Positions 1 to 6,427 of a stretch of 7,618 bases of DNA are shown one piece after another. The notes under the pieces were generated by a model. The model had not been told where the DNA came from and did not search any database. It worked only from the letters and a program-made list of their open reading frames with translations. The DNA is from Candidatus Omnitrophota bacterium (lineage in GTDB: Bacteria > Omnitrophota > Gorgyraeia > Gygaellales > Profunditerraquicolaceae): positions 1 through 7,618 of the forward strand of contig JAQTNM010000071.1 of the NCBI GenBank assembly GCA_028713875.1, given 5' to 3'. Each line of letters starts with the position of its first letter. Positions within the stretch are counted from its first letter, which is position 1. The position numbers and the translations under genes are program-made.

Positions 1-339
1 ACATTGGGCTTTACACAATATACCAAGACAGTAGAGAGGAGTCGCAGCGCCGAAGCCAAAGCAATTTTAGGACAGCTGAGAGCTGCCCAGCTTGCATATT
101 ATATGGAGCACGGCGCGTACTTTTATGATAGTAGCGGCGGGCTCTGTTTAGACTTAGGCGTAGGGGTTTCAAACAATTGTTCTCAAACTACTCATTACTT
201 TTATTATCAATGCGGCTGGTCTAATGGAATGGTTTGCGCAAGGAGGTGTACCGGTTCAACCGGTAAAACTCCCGGAGCCCCCAGCTCATATTACCTAAAC
301 TTATATCCAGATGGTTCTTTTACGTCAGATTATTATTGA
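1..339 (+). CDS. Type IV pilin-like / pseudopilin protein, 3' part (5' end outside window)
   Basis: The reading frame is open from base 1 to the TGA at 337-339, giving 112 visible residues. The start QYTKTVERSRSAEAKAIL, followed by LRAAQLAYYMEHGAY, is the amphipathic second half of the long N-terminal helix of a type IV pilin or type II secretion pseudopilin. The leader peptide, GFTLIE-type cleavage site and hydrophobic half-helix should lie just upstream, so the TTG at 4-6 is not a believable start. The globular part is Tyr-rich and has five cysteines (visible residues 49, 60, 71, 79, 83), which could form disulfides outside the inner membrane. It ends in YLNLYPDGSFTSDYY, a typical beta-strand finish for such proteins. 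Major pilin and minor pseudopilin cannot be told apart here. It lies 28 bases before clpC with no obvious functional link. Confidence 0.72.
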   Translation, partial: TLGFTQYTKTVERSRSAEAKAILGQLRAAQLAYYMEHGAYFYDSSGGLCLDLGVGVSNNCSQTTHYFYYQCGWSNGMVCARRCTGSTGKTPGAPSSYYLNLYPDGSFTSDYY

Positions 340-356
340 GACGAAGCACTATTCAT

Positions 357-362
357 AGGAGG
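357..362 (+). promoter_or_regulatory. Ribosome binding site of clpC
   Basis: AGGAGG lies 5 bases before the ATG at 368. It fixes the clpC start, and the protein then begins MFNRFTERARKVI, the standard N-terminus of ClpC proteins. The pilin-clpC gap is only 28 bases, so any promoter specific to clpC would have to lie inside the pilin gene. I see no defensible one. Confidence 0.85.
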
Positions 363-367
363 CATCA

Positions 368-2782
368 ATGTTCAATCGTTTTACGGAAAGAGCAAGAAAA
401 GTCATTATTCTAGCTAAAGAGGAAGCCAGGCGTTTTAATCACGATTATATCGGCACCGAACACATACTGCTTGGACTTATCCGTGAGGGAGAAGGTGTGG
501 CTGCGGCGGTATTGCAAAAGATGGGTGTTTCCCTGGAGAATATCCGGCTGGAGGTAGAAAAATTAGTCCAGCCCGGCCCGGCTACGCAGATTATGGGCGA
601 CATTCCTTTTACTCCCCGGGCAAAAAAAGCCTTGGAGCTGGCAGCTGAAGAAGCGCGCGCTTTAGGCCATAATTACATCGGGACAGAACATCTGCTCCTT
701 GGACTTATCCGCGAGGGCGAAGGCGTGGCTTCCCAGGTATTATTGAACTTAGGGCTTGATCTGGACCGGGTAAGAAATGAAGTTATGGAAATACTGGGTT
801 CTGCGCTTCCTGGATTCGGCCAGCCCCACCAGGCGAAAACCAAGACCCCGGCGTTAGATGCTTTTGGAAGAGATTTAACCGCTCTTTCGCGCGAAAATAA
901 GCTTGACCCGGTGATCGACCGCATTGCGGAGATTGAACGGGTTATCCAGATCTTAAGCCGGCGCACCAAGAATAACCCGGTTCTGCTGGGTGAGGCGGGA
1001 GTCGGAAAGACCGCGATAGTGGAAGGATTAGCCCAGTTGATTATTGCCGGCAATGTCCCGGAGGTATTGCGCGGTAAGCGCATTGTCGGATTAGATCTGG
1101 CTTTAATGGTCGCCGGAACCAAATACCGCGGCCAATTTGAAGAAAGAATAAAGGCGGTAATGGAGGAGATCAAGCGTTCGCAGGACATCATCATTTTCAT
1201 AGACGAGTTACACACCCTGGTAGGCGCAGGCGCTGCGGAAGGAGCGATTGACGCCTCCAATATTTTAAAGCCCGCGCTTTCCCGCGGAGAGATGCAGTGT
1301 ATCGGCGCAACTACACTTGATGAATACAGGAAATACATTGAAAAAGACGCGGCACTTGAACGCAGGTTTCAGACCATTATGGTTGAGCCGCCGTCGGTTG
1401 ACCAGACCATTGATATACTCAAAGGCCTGCGCGATAAATACGAGGCGCATCACCGCGTTGTTTTTAAAGATGAAGCGCTGGAGGCCGCGGCAAAATTATC
1501 CGAGCGATATATCTCGGGAAGGTTCCTGCCGGATAAGGCCATTGATCTTATCGATGAAGCCGGCTCTCGGGCGCGCCTGAATGTTTTGATCGTGCCGCCG
1601 GATATTAAAACATTGGAAGAAAAAGTAGAATCGCTGCGTAAAGAAAAAGAAGCCTTTATCAAATCCCAGGATTTTGAAAAGGCGGCATCCTTGCGCGACC
1701 AGGAGAGGATCGCGCGCCAGGAACTGGAGCAGTTGAATCAGAACTGGGCGCAGACCAAGGATAAGACGCGTCCTGAAGTCGGGGAGGAAGAGATTGCCAA
1801 GATTGTGGCCCAGTGGACAGGCATTCCCATATTCCGCCTGGAAGAAAAAGAGAGCGAAAAGTTATTAAAGATAGAAGATGAATTACATAAGCGCGTAGTC
1901 GGACAGGATGAAGCGATCAGCACTATCGCCCATGCTATCCGGCGTTCCCGGGCCGGGATCAAGGACCCGCGCCGGCCGATAGGCTCATTTATATTTCTGG
2001 GCCCCACGGGAGTAGGTAAAACCCTGCTGGCCAGGGCATTGGCGGAGTTCATGTTCGGCGACGAGGATGCGCTTATACAGCTGGATATGTCCGAGTATAT
2101 GGAGAAATTCAATGTTTCGCGGCTGATAGGCGCGCCTCCGGGTTACGTCGGTTATGAAGAGGGAGGGCAATTGACCGAAAAGGTAAGGCGCAGGCCTTAT
2201 TCGGTGATACTTCTGGATGAGATTGAGAAAGCGCATCCGGACGTATTCAACCTTTTGCTGCAGGTATTTGAGGACGGCCGTCTTACGGACAGTTTTGCCA
2301 GGAAAGTGGATTTTCGCAACGCCATAATGATCATGACTTCCAATGTCGGAGCGGAGTTGATCCGCAAGGCCGGTTCCCTGGGATTTAAAACCCAGAAAGA
2401 AGAGATCACGTACCAGGAGATGAAAGAGAGGCTGCTTGAGGAGGTCAAGCGCACTTTTAAGCCGGAATTCCTGAATCGCATCGATGACATCATCGTTTTC
2501 AGGCCGCTGGTAAAAGAGGACCTGCAGCGTATCATCGGCATGGAAATAGGCTATGTGGCAGACAGGCTCAAAGAACAGAATATGGCCTTGGAAGTTTCGC
2601 AGGAAGCCAAGGATTTTCTGATTGAAAAAGGTTTTGACCCGATATTCGGAGCCCGGCCTTTAAAACGGACTATTCAGAGATTCCTGGAAGATCTCCTGGC
2701 TTCGGAGATCATTTCCAAAAAGTTTAAGGAAGGCTCGCACATCAAAGTGACCTGTAGAAATGGACAGCTTTTACTGGAATAA
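368..2782 (+). CDS. clpC: ATP-dependent Clp protease ATP-binding subunit ClpC
   Basis: This is a cytosolic Hsp100/AAA+ unfoldase that threads protein substrates into the ClpP peptidase. At 804 residues it is full length for ClpC (about 810 in Bacillus). Domains in order: two Clp_N repeats (about 2-70 and 78-145); AAA+ module 1 with Walker A GEAGVGKT (208-215) and Walker B IIIFIDE (274-280); a middle segment with a UVR-like coiled coil (about 412-460), shorter than the ClpB middle domain; AAA+ module 2 with Walker A GPTGVGKT (545-552), Walker B VILLDE (613-618) and FLNR (701-704); and a D2-small domain (about 715-804). LGF at 671-673 matches the ClpP-docking tripeptide, which argues for a protease partner rather than a ClpB disaggregase. 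Clp_N glutamates 31 and 107, each in a GTEH motif, sit where Bacillus ClpC binds phosphoarginine. No clpP, mcsA, mcsB or ctsR is in the window. Confidence 0.97.
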   Translation: MFNRFTERARKVIILAKEEARRFNHDYIGTEHILLGLIREGEGVAAAVLQKMGVSLENIRLEVEKLVQPGPATQIMGDIPFTPRAKKALELAAEEARALGHNYIGTEHLLLGLIREGEGVASQVLLNLGLDLDRVRNEVMEILGSALPGFGQPHQAKTKTPALDAFGRDLTALSRENKLDPVIDRIAEIERVIQILSRRTKNNPVLLGEAGVGKTAIVEGLAQLIIAGNVPEVLRGKRIVGLDLALMVAGTKYRGQFEERIKAVMEEIKRSQDIIIFIDELHTLVGAGAAEGAIDASNILKPALSRGEMQCIGATTLDEYRKYIEKDAALERRFQTIMVEPPSVDQTIDILKGLRDKYEAHHRVVFKDEALEAAAKLSERYISGRFLPDKAIDLIDEAGSRARLNVLIVPPDIKTLEEKVESLRKEKEAFIKSQDFEKAASLRDQERIARQELEQLNQNWAQTKDKTRPEVGEEEIAKIVAQWTGIPIFRLEEKESEKLLKIEDELHKRVVGQDEAISTIAHAIRRSRAGIKDPRRPIGSFIFLGPTGVGKTLLARALAEFMFGDEDALIQLDMSEYMEKFNVSRLIGAPPGYVGYEEGGQLTEKVRRRPYSVILLDEIEKAHPDVFNLLLQVFEDGRLTDSFARKVDFRNAIMIMTSNVGAELIRKAGSLGFKTQKEEITYQEMKERLLEEVKRTFKPEFLNRIDDIIVFRPLVKEDLQRIIGMEIGYVADRLKEQNMALEVSQEAKDFLIEKGFDPIFGARPLKRTIQRFLEDLLASEIISKKFKEGSHIKVTCRNGQLLLE
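470..502 (+). repeat. Clp_N internal repeat, copy 1 (partner at 698-730)
   Basis: This 33-base stretch of clpC matches 698-730 at 30 of 33 positions. Both copies encode LGLIREGEGVA, the core of each Clp_N half-domain. The copies are 228 bases (76 codons) apart, the same offset as the two half-domains at the protein level (F5 versus F81). All three mismatches look like third-position changes. It is an ancient domain duplication whose DNA remains unusually alike, not a mobile repeat. Confidence 0.8.
698..730 (+). repeat. Clp_N internal repeat, copy 2 (partner at 470-502)
   Basis: This is the second copy of the near-identical clpC segment and encodes LGLIREGEGVA in the second Clp_N half-domain. 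It differs from copy 1 at three positions, each a change to C, so it is slightly richer in GC. Confidence 0.8.
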
Positions 2783-2785
2783 ATC

Positions 2786-3571
2786 ATGATAGAATCGATG
2801 TTAATTAATGTAGGAAGAAAAGTCCTTGCCTTTTTGCAATTCTTAGGCGGATTGGCTACTCTGGTCTGGCAGTCTTTCTACTGGCTCTTCGTGCCTCCGC
2901 TTAAGACCAGGCGGGTACTGGAACAGGCAAAGCGCGCAGGGTACGACAGCCTGCCGATAGTTTCGCTGATCGGTTTATTCATCGGTATGATCTTTGCTTT
3001 TCAGACCGCCTACCTTATGCAGCGCCTGGGCTCGGAGATTTACATTGCCAGCATTGTCGCGCTTTCCCTGGTAAGGGAATTGGGCCCGGTGATCACGTCG
3101 CTGGTTGTAGCCGGGAGAGTAGGCGCAGCCATTACCGCCGAGATCGGCTCAATGCAGGTTACCGAACAGATAGACGCGCTTGAGGCAATGGGCAGCAACC
3201 CCGTAAAATACCTGGTTGTGCCGCGGCTGCTTGCTTTAAGTCTTATGCTGCCAATACTCACATTATACGCCGACATCATCGGGATATTCGGCGGCTGGCT
3301 TATCTGCGTCTATAAGCTGGGCATACCTTCGCGGCTTTATATGAGCGTTGCTTTTGAGGCCCTTAAGTTCAAGGACATTTTTACCGGCCTGTCAAAGACT
3401 GTTTTCTTCGGCATGATCATCGCCTTTGTCAGTTGTTTCGAAGGTTTTAACGTGGAAGGAGGGGCAGAAGGCGTGGGCAGGGCGACCACGCGTTCGGTGG
3501 TCTGGTCGTTTATACTGATCATTGCTGCCGATTGTTTCTTCACCGCCTTGTTCTATTTTATATTTCCATGA
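2786..3571 (+). CDS. mlaE: MlaE-family lipid ABC transporter permease
   Basis: This is the inner-membrane permease of an Mla-type phospholipid transporter, which moves lipids between the inner and outer membranes. It has 261 residues, about the family length. An N-terminal amphipathic/interfacial helix (about 10-36) is followed by hydrophobic segments near 55-78, 85-110, 145-175, 200-218 and 238-260. The family signature RELGPVITSLVVAGRVGAA begins at residue 97 and runs into ITAEIGSMQVTEQIDALEAMG. The C-terminal GAEGVGRATTRSVV (226-239) is also typical. The ATG at 2786 follows the clpC stop by 3 bases; ATG 2798 is an alternative that would remove four residues. Neither has a good Shine-Dalgarno, so coupling to clpC translation is likely. 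It overlaps mlaF by ATGA. Confidence 0.95.
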   Translation: MIESMLINVGRKVLAFLQFLGGLATLVWQSFYWLFVPPLKTRRVLEQAKRAGYDSLPIVSLIGLFIGMIFAFQTAYLMQRLGSEIYIASIVALSLVRELGPVITSLVVAGRVGAAITAEIGSMQVTEQIDALEAMGSNPVKYLVVPRLLALSLMLPILTLYADIIGIFGGWLICVYKLGIPSRLYMSVAFEALKFKDIFTGLSKTVFFGMIIAFVSCFEGFNVEGGAEGVGRATTRSVVWSFILIIAADCFFTALFYFIFP

Positions 3572-4329
3572 TAGAGATAGCCAAACTTTGCAAATCATTC
3601 AATGAACACAGGGTGCTGGATAACACCACCCTCAAAATAGAAACAGGGCAGACCTGCGTCATTATCGGTCGCTCAGGCTGCGGCAAGAGCGTGCTGCTTA
3701 AGCATATCGTGGGCGTACTTAAGCCGGATAGCGGCAAGATTTTCATCGACGGCCAGGAGACCACCGGCCTTAACGACAAAGAATTAGAGCCTGTGCGCCT
3801 TAAGATCGGCCTGGTCTTCCAGGGGGGCGCGCTCTTTGATTCCATGACCGTGGGGGAAAATGTGGGCTTTGGCCTTATCGAGTATAACCATATCGACCGC
3901 AAGAAATTATCGGAAAGGATCGAGGAATCACTGTGCATGGTAGGTTTATCCGGTATACAGAATTTAATGCCTTCGGAGTTAAGCGGAGGCATGAAGAAAC
4001 GCGTTGCCCTTGCCCGGGCCATATGCACCAAACCTGAAATCATACTTTATGACGAGCCTACTACCGGAGTTGACCCCATTACCGCAGACAGCATTAATGA
4101 GCTTATCCGCGAGCTACATGACAAATTGAAAGTAACTTCGGTGGTAGTCACTCACGACATGAAAAGCGCTTACAGGATAGCCGACAAGATAGCCATGCTT
4201 TATGACGGTAAGATCATAACAGAAGGTACCGTTTCAGAAATCCAGAATACCAGGCACCCGGTAGTCTATCAATTCATAAACGGCTTAGCGCAGGGGCCCA
4301 TAACCGAAACTATGGGATGTCTAAAATAA
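3568..4329 (+). CDS. mlaF: MlaF-family lipid ABC transporter ATP-binding protein
   Basis: This is the cytoplasmic ATPase that powers the MlaE permease. It has 253 residues from the ATG at 3568, which overlaps the mlaE stop (ATGA). An upstream TTG at 3532 is in frame, but it would add 12 residues encoded by the end of mlaE and lacks a Shine-Dalgarno, so I reject it. Visible motifs are Walker A GRSGCGKS (34-41), Q-loop Q85, signature LSGGM (138-142), Walker B IILYDEP (158-164) and the switch His196 in VVVTHD. LFDSMTVGENV (about 89-99) is typical of the Mla/Ttg2A branch. The C-terminus keeps the family QFINGLAQGPI but stops soon after. It is therefore shorter than Escherichia coli MlaF (about 269), whose extra tail contacts the neighbouring subunit and lies near MlaB. 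Confidence 0.95.
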   Translation: MIEIAKLCKSFNEHRVLDNTTLKIETGQTCVIIGRSGCGKSVLLKHIVGVLKPDSGKIFIDGQETTGLNDKELEPVRLKIGLVFQGGALFDSMTVGENVGFGLIEYNHIDRKKLSERIEESLCMVGLSGIQNLMPSELSGGMKKRVALARAICTKPEIILYDEPTTGVDPITADSINELIRELHDKLKVTSVVVTHDMKSAYRIADKIAMLYDGKIITEGTVSEIQNTRHPVVYQFINGLAQGPITETMGCLK

Positions 4330-4332
4330 TAC

Positions 4333-4337
4333 GGAGG
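4333..4337 (+). promoter_or_regulatory. Ribosome binding site that decides the mlaD start
   Basis: GGAGG lies 8 bases before the ATG at 4346 but only 2 bases before the in-frame TTG at 4340. The spacing favours the ATG, so the protein starts MIFGKSKLEL. It is the only gene of the mla cassette with a clear Shine-Dalgarno of its own. Confidence 0.8.
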
Positions 4338-4345
4338 CATTGAAA

Positions 4346-4972
4346 ATGATATTCGGCAAATCAAAATTAGAATTAAAAGTGGGGATTTTTGTTTTTATCG
4401 GCCTTGCTATCCTGATATTTTTTGTTTTATCGATAGGGAATTTTAAGATCATACTCCAGAGCCACCGCATTGATTTCCTGTTTAACTTTACCAACGGCGT
4501 AAAGGTCGGCGCACCCGTGCGCTTTGCGGGCGTGGATATCGGAGAGGTGAAGGGGCTGTATTTTGTTTCTCCTTCTCCGGATAAGCCGCCTAAGGTGAGG
4601 ATAATCGGCTGGGTAAGAAGGGATATAAATATACCCGCTGATTCCGCGGTCTGGATCAATACCCTGGGCCTCTTAGGTGAAAAATACATAGAGATCATGC
4701 CGGGCAGGGACTACGCGCATATAGTCAAGGCAAATGATGTATTGACCGGCGTGGATCCTATCCCGATGCAGGAGTTTACCACGCTTGCCAAGAAGATCGG
4801 CACGGGCATTGATTCGGCCATAACCGGGATAAGGGATAAAGAAGGCACTGTCGGCAAGCTTCTTTACGACGATACGATATATAACGAACTGGAAGCCTTG
4901 ATCTCGGACCTGCGCAGGAACCCCTGGAAAATATTCTGGAAGACCAGGGAAAAACCGCCAAAATCCAAATGA
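4346..4972 (+). CDS. mlaD: MlaD-type MCE-domain lipid-binding protein
   Basis: This is the membrane-anchored MCE protein that, by family knowledge, forms a hexameric ring on the periplasmic side of MlaEF and carries phospholipid through its pore. It has 208 residues, slightly longer than E. coli MlaD (183). A short cytoplasmic start (1-11, Lys-rich) precedes one transmembrane helix (about 12-31). The MCE domain spans about 37-120, with the hallmark VRFAGVDIGEVKGL (58-71) and the pore-side LGLLGEKYIEI (108-118). The C-terminal region (about 140-208) includes GTVGKLLYDDTIYNELEALISDL, common in MCE proteins outside the Proteobacteria, and ends in a basic tail. The ATG at 4346 is chosen on ribosome-binding-site spacing. 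The stop overlaps the radA start (ATGA). No mlaC, mlaB or mlaA is present nearby. Confidence 0.93.
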   Translation: MIFGKSKLELKVGIFVFIGLAILIFFVLSIGNFKIILQSHRIDFLFNFTNGVKVGAPVRFAGVDIGEVKGLYFVSPSPDKPPKVRIIGWVRRDINIPADSAVWINTLGLLGEKYIEIMPGRDYAHIVKANDVLTGVDPIPMQEFTTLAKKIGTGIDSAITGIRDKEGTVGKLLYDDTIYNELEALISDLRRNPWKIFWKTREKPPKSK

Positions 4973-6372
4973 AAACAGGTAAGTCTACCAAGACCGTATT
5001 CAACTGCCAGAAATGCGGATATCAATCCCCTAAATGGCTGGGCAGGTGCCCGGAATGCAATAGCTGGAATTCGTTCGTGGAAGAAGATTATTCGACGCCG
5101 GCCGCAATTACAAAAGAAAGGACCGCGTTATACCGCGATGAGCCTGTGCTCCTGCAGGACGTAGAGGTTGAAGAAGCCAGCCGTATTAAAACAGAAATAG
5201 AGGAATTAGACAGGGTGTTAGGCGGAGGCATAGTACCGGGTTCGGTGGTATTGATCGGCGGAGACCCGGGCGTAGGAAAATCCACGGTTTCCCTGCAGGT
5301 CTCCAACGAACTCACCAGGCAGGGCCATACGGTTCTTTATGTCAGCGGAGAAGAGTCAGTAAGCCAGACAAAACTGAGGGCTAAGCGGCTGGGTACGGCA
5401 AAAGAAGGGAATCTTTATATCGTCAACCAGACCGACCTGTCTTTGATCGTTGAGCATATACGTAAACTCAAGCCCCAGGTGGTCGTCATTGATTCCATAC
5501 AGGTTATGTTTGATCCGGCTATCAGCTCTTCCCCGGGAAGCGTCAGCCAGGTAAGGGAGTGCTCCGGGATGCTGACGCAATTAGCCAAGACCACGGGGAT
5601 CGCTATTTTTATCATAGGGCATGTGACCAGGGAAGGGACCATTGCCGGGCCCAGGGTCTTGGAGCACATCGTGGATACCGTGCTTTATTTTGAAGGAGAC
5701 CGTTTTTCCATATACCGGATCCTGCGGGCGGTTAAAAACAGGTTCGGCTCAACAAATGAGATCGGGGTCTTTGAAATGGGCTCCTCGGGCCTTGAGCAGG
5801 TGATGAACCCTTCGCAGATATTTTTATCGGAAAGGCCGAAGGATGTCTCCGGTTCCATAGTCACCTCGGCCCTGGAAGGCTCGCGGCCCCTGCTGGTTGA
5901 GATCCAGGCCCTGGTGAGTAAATCCGGTTTTGGATATGCGCGCCGCCGCGCGCAGGGATTTGATTATAACCGGATGAGCCTGCTTGTAGCTGTCCTTGAA
6001 AAAAGGATAGGTCTGCACCTTGAAGCCGAGGATATATTCGTTAACGTAGCCGGAGGCATAAAAGTAGAAGACCCGGCTGCGGATTTAGCCGTGGCTGCAT
6101 CGGTCGCCTCGGCCTTTCGCGAACAATTGACGCTGGCAGATACGGTGGTGCTGGGGGAAGTGGGTTTGTCCGGCGAGGTAAGGAGTATATCGCAGGCCTC
6201 TTTGCGTATTAATGAAGCTGAAAAGTTGGGTTTTAAAAATTGCATATTGCCGAAGGTCAACTGCAGGAATTTAAATTATAAAAAAGATAAAATAGAATTA
6301 ATCCCGGTTTCTGCGTTAAAAGAGGCTTTGGATATTATTTTAAATGAGGCCCAAACTTACGGAACGAAGTGA
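4969..6372 (+). CDS. radA: DNA repair protein RadA (Sms), branch-migration helicase
   Basis: RadA is a RecA-like ATPase that promotes branch migration and processing of recombination intermediates alongside RecA. It has 467 residues. Domains: N-terminal zinc finger with Cys13, 16, 27 and 30 (CxxC-x10-CxxC); RecA-type core with Walker A GGDPGVGKST (97-106), Walker B VVVIDS (171-176) and the RadA-specific KNRFG (256-260); and a C-terminal Lon-protease-like domain (about 290-450) with GGIKVEDPAADLAVAAS (362-378), where the Lon catalytic Ser is absent, as is normal for RadA. The start overlaps the mlaD stop and has no Shine-Dalgarno, which points to coupled translation. The last residues (about AQTYGTK) extend past the usual LKEALDIIL end and are encoded inside an inverted repeat. 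The final 150 bases are visibly richer in A+T than the rest of the gene. Confidence 0.97.
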   Translation: MKTGKSTKTVFNCQKCGYQSPKWLGRCPECNSWNSFVEEDYSTPAAITKERTALYRDEPVLLQDVEVEEASRIKTEIEELDRVLGGGIVPGSVVLIGGDPGVGKSTVSLQVSNELTRQGHTVLYVSGEESVSQTKLRAKRLGTAKEGNLYIVNQTDLSLIVEHIRKLKPQVVVIDSIQVMFDPAISSSPGSVSQVRECSGMLTQLAKTTGIAIFIIGHVTREGTIAGPRVLEHIVDTVLYFEGDRFSIYRILRAVKNRFGSTNEIGVFEMGSSGLEQVMNPSQIFLSERPKDVSGSIVTSALEGSRPLLVEIQALVSKSGFGYARRRAQGFDYNRMSLLVAVLEKRIGLHLEAEDIFVNVAGGIKVEDPAADLAVAASVASAFREQLTLADTVVLGEVGLSGEVRSISQASLRINEAEKLGFKNCILPKVNCRNLNYKKDKIELIPVSALKEALDIILNEAQTYGTK

Positions 6373-6389
6373 ACATAAGTTTGTTGGCC
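6348..6389 (+). repeat. Imperfect inverted repeat spanning the radA stop codon
   Basis: The left arm GGCCCAAACTTA (6348-6359) pairs with the right arm TAAGTTTG (6376-6383) plus GGCC (6386-6389), with a two-base TT bulge. This gives 12 base pairs around a 16-base loop that contains the radA TGA (6370-6372). There is no following U-run, so it does not look like a rho-independent terminator. It could be an RNA structure at the end of radA or an inserted palindromic element. Confidence 0.6.
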
Positions 6390-6395
6390 GAATTT

Positions 6396-6412
6396 ATCCG
6401 CCGTAGGCGGAT
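6396..6412 (+). promoter_or_regulatory. Short perfect hairpin just upstream of the yacL ribosome binding site
   Basis: ATCCGCC (6396-6402), loop GTA, GGCGGAT (6406-6412) form a perfect 7-bp stem. It ends one base before the TAAGGAGGT Shine-Dalgarno at 6414-6422. There is no U-tract, so it is not a terminator of the usual kind. Either it shapes access to the ribosome binding site or stabilises the mRNA end, or it is one copy of a dispersed GGCGGA palindrome of the kind scattered between genes in some candidate phyla. Confidence 0.65.
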
Positions 6413-6413
6413 C

Positions 6414-6422
6414 TAAGGAGGT
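6414..6422 (+). promoter_or_regulatory. Perfect Shine-Dalgarno of the yacL-type gene
   Basis: TAAGGAGGT is fully complementary to the 16S rRNA 3' end, with GGAGG ending 6 bases before the ATG at 6428. It is the strongest ribosome binding site in the window and fixes the start of this gene. It sits immediately after a hairpin. Confidence 0.85.
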
Positions 6423-6427
6423 AGATA

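Noticed and set aside
239..248. CAAGGAGGTG, a strong Shine-Dalgarno-like string inside the pilin gene
   Set aside because: No start codon at suitable spacing opens a frame of any length; it encodes Ala-Arg-Arg-Cys in the pilin frame.
673..1338. Long antisense open frame (221 codons) opposite clpC
   Set aside because: It lies wholly within a clearly coding, conserved clpC frame, has no Shine-Dalgarno or recognisable domain, and has the composition expected of a reverse shadow of a GC-rich gene.
368..2782. ClpB or ClpA instead of ClpC
   Set aside because: The middle region is a short UVR-like segment rather than the long ClpB coiled coil, a ClpP-docking LGF is present (ClpB lacks one), and length and N-terminus fit ClpC.
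3532..3567. TTG-initiated N-terminal extension of mlaF
   Set aside because: It would overlap the mlaE C-terminus by 40 bases without a Shine-Dalgarno, and MIEIAKLCKSF from 3568 is the natural start of the ABC domain.
3558..4043. Antisense open frame opposite mlaF (161 codons)
   Set aside because: It is a shadow of a gene with all ABC ATPase motifs intact on the other strand; it has no start signal and no family resemblance.
4340..4345. TTG start for mlaD two codons upstream
   Set aside because: GGAGG is only 2 bases away from it, which is too close; the ATG at 4346 has 8-base spacing.
6396..6412. The hairpin read as a rho-independent terminator for radA
   Set aside because: The stem is followed by CTAAGGAGG rather than a U-run, and a gene starts 15 bases later on the same strand.
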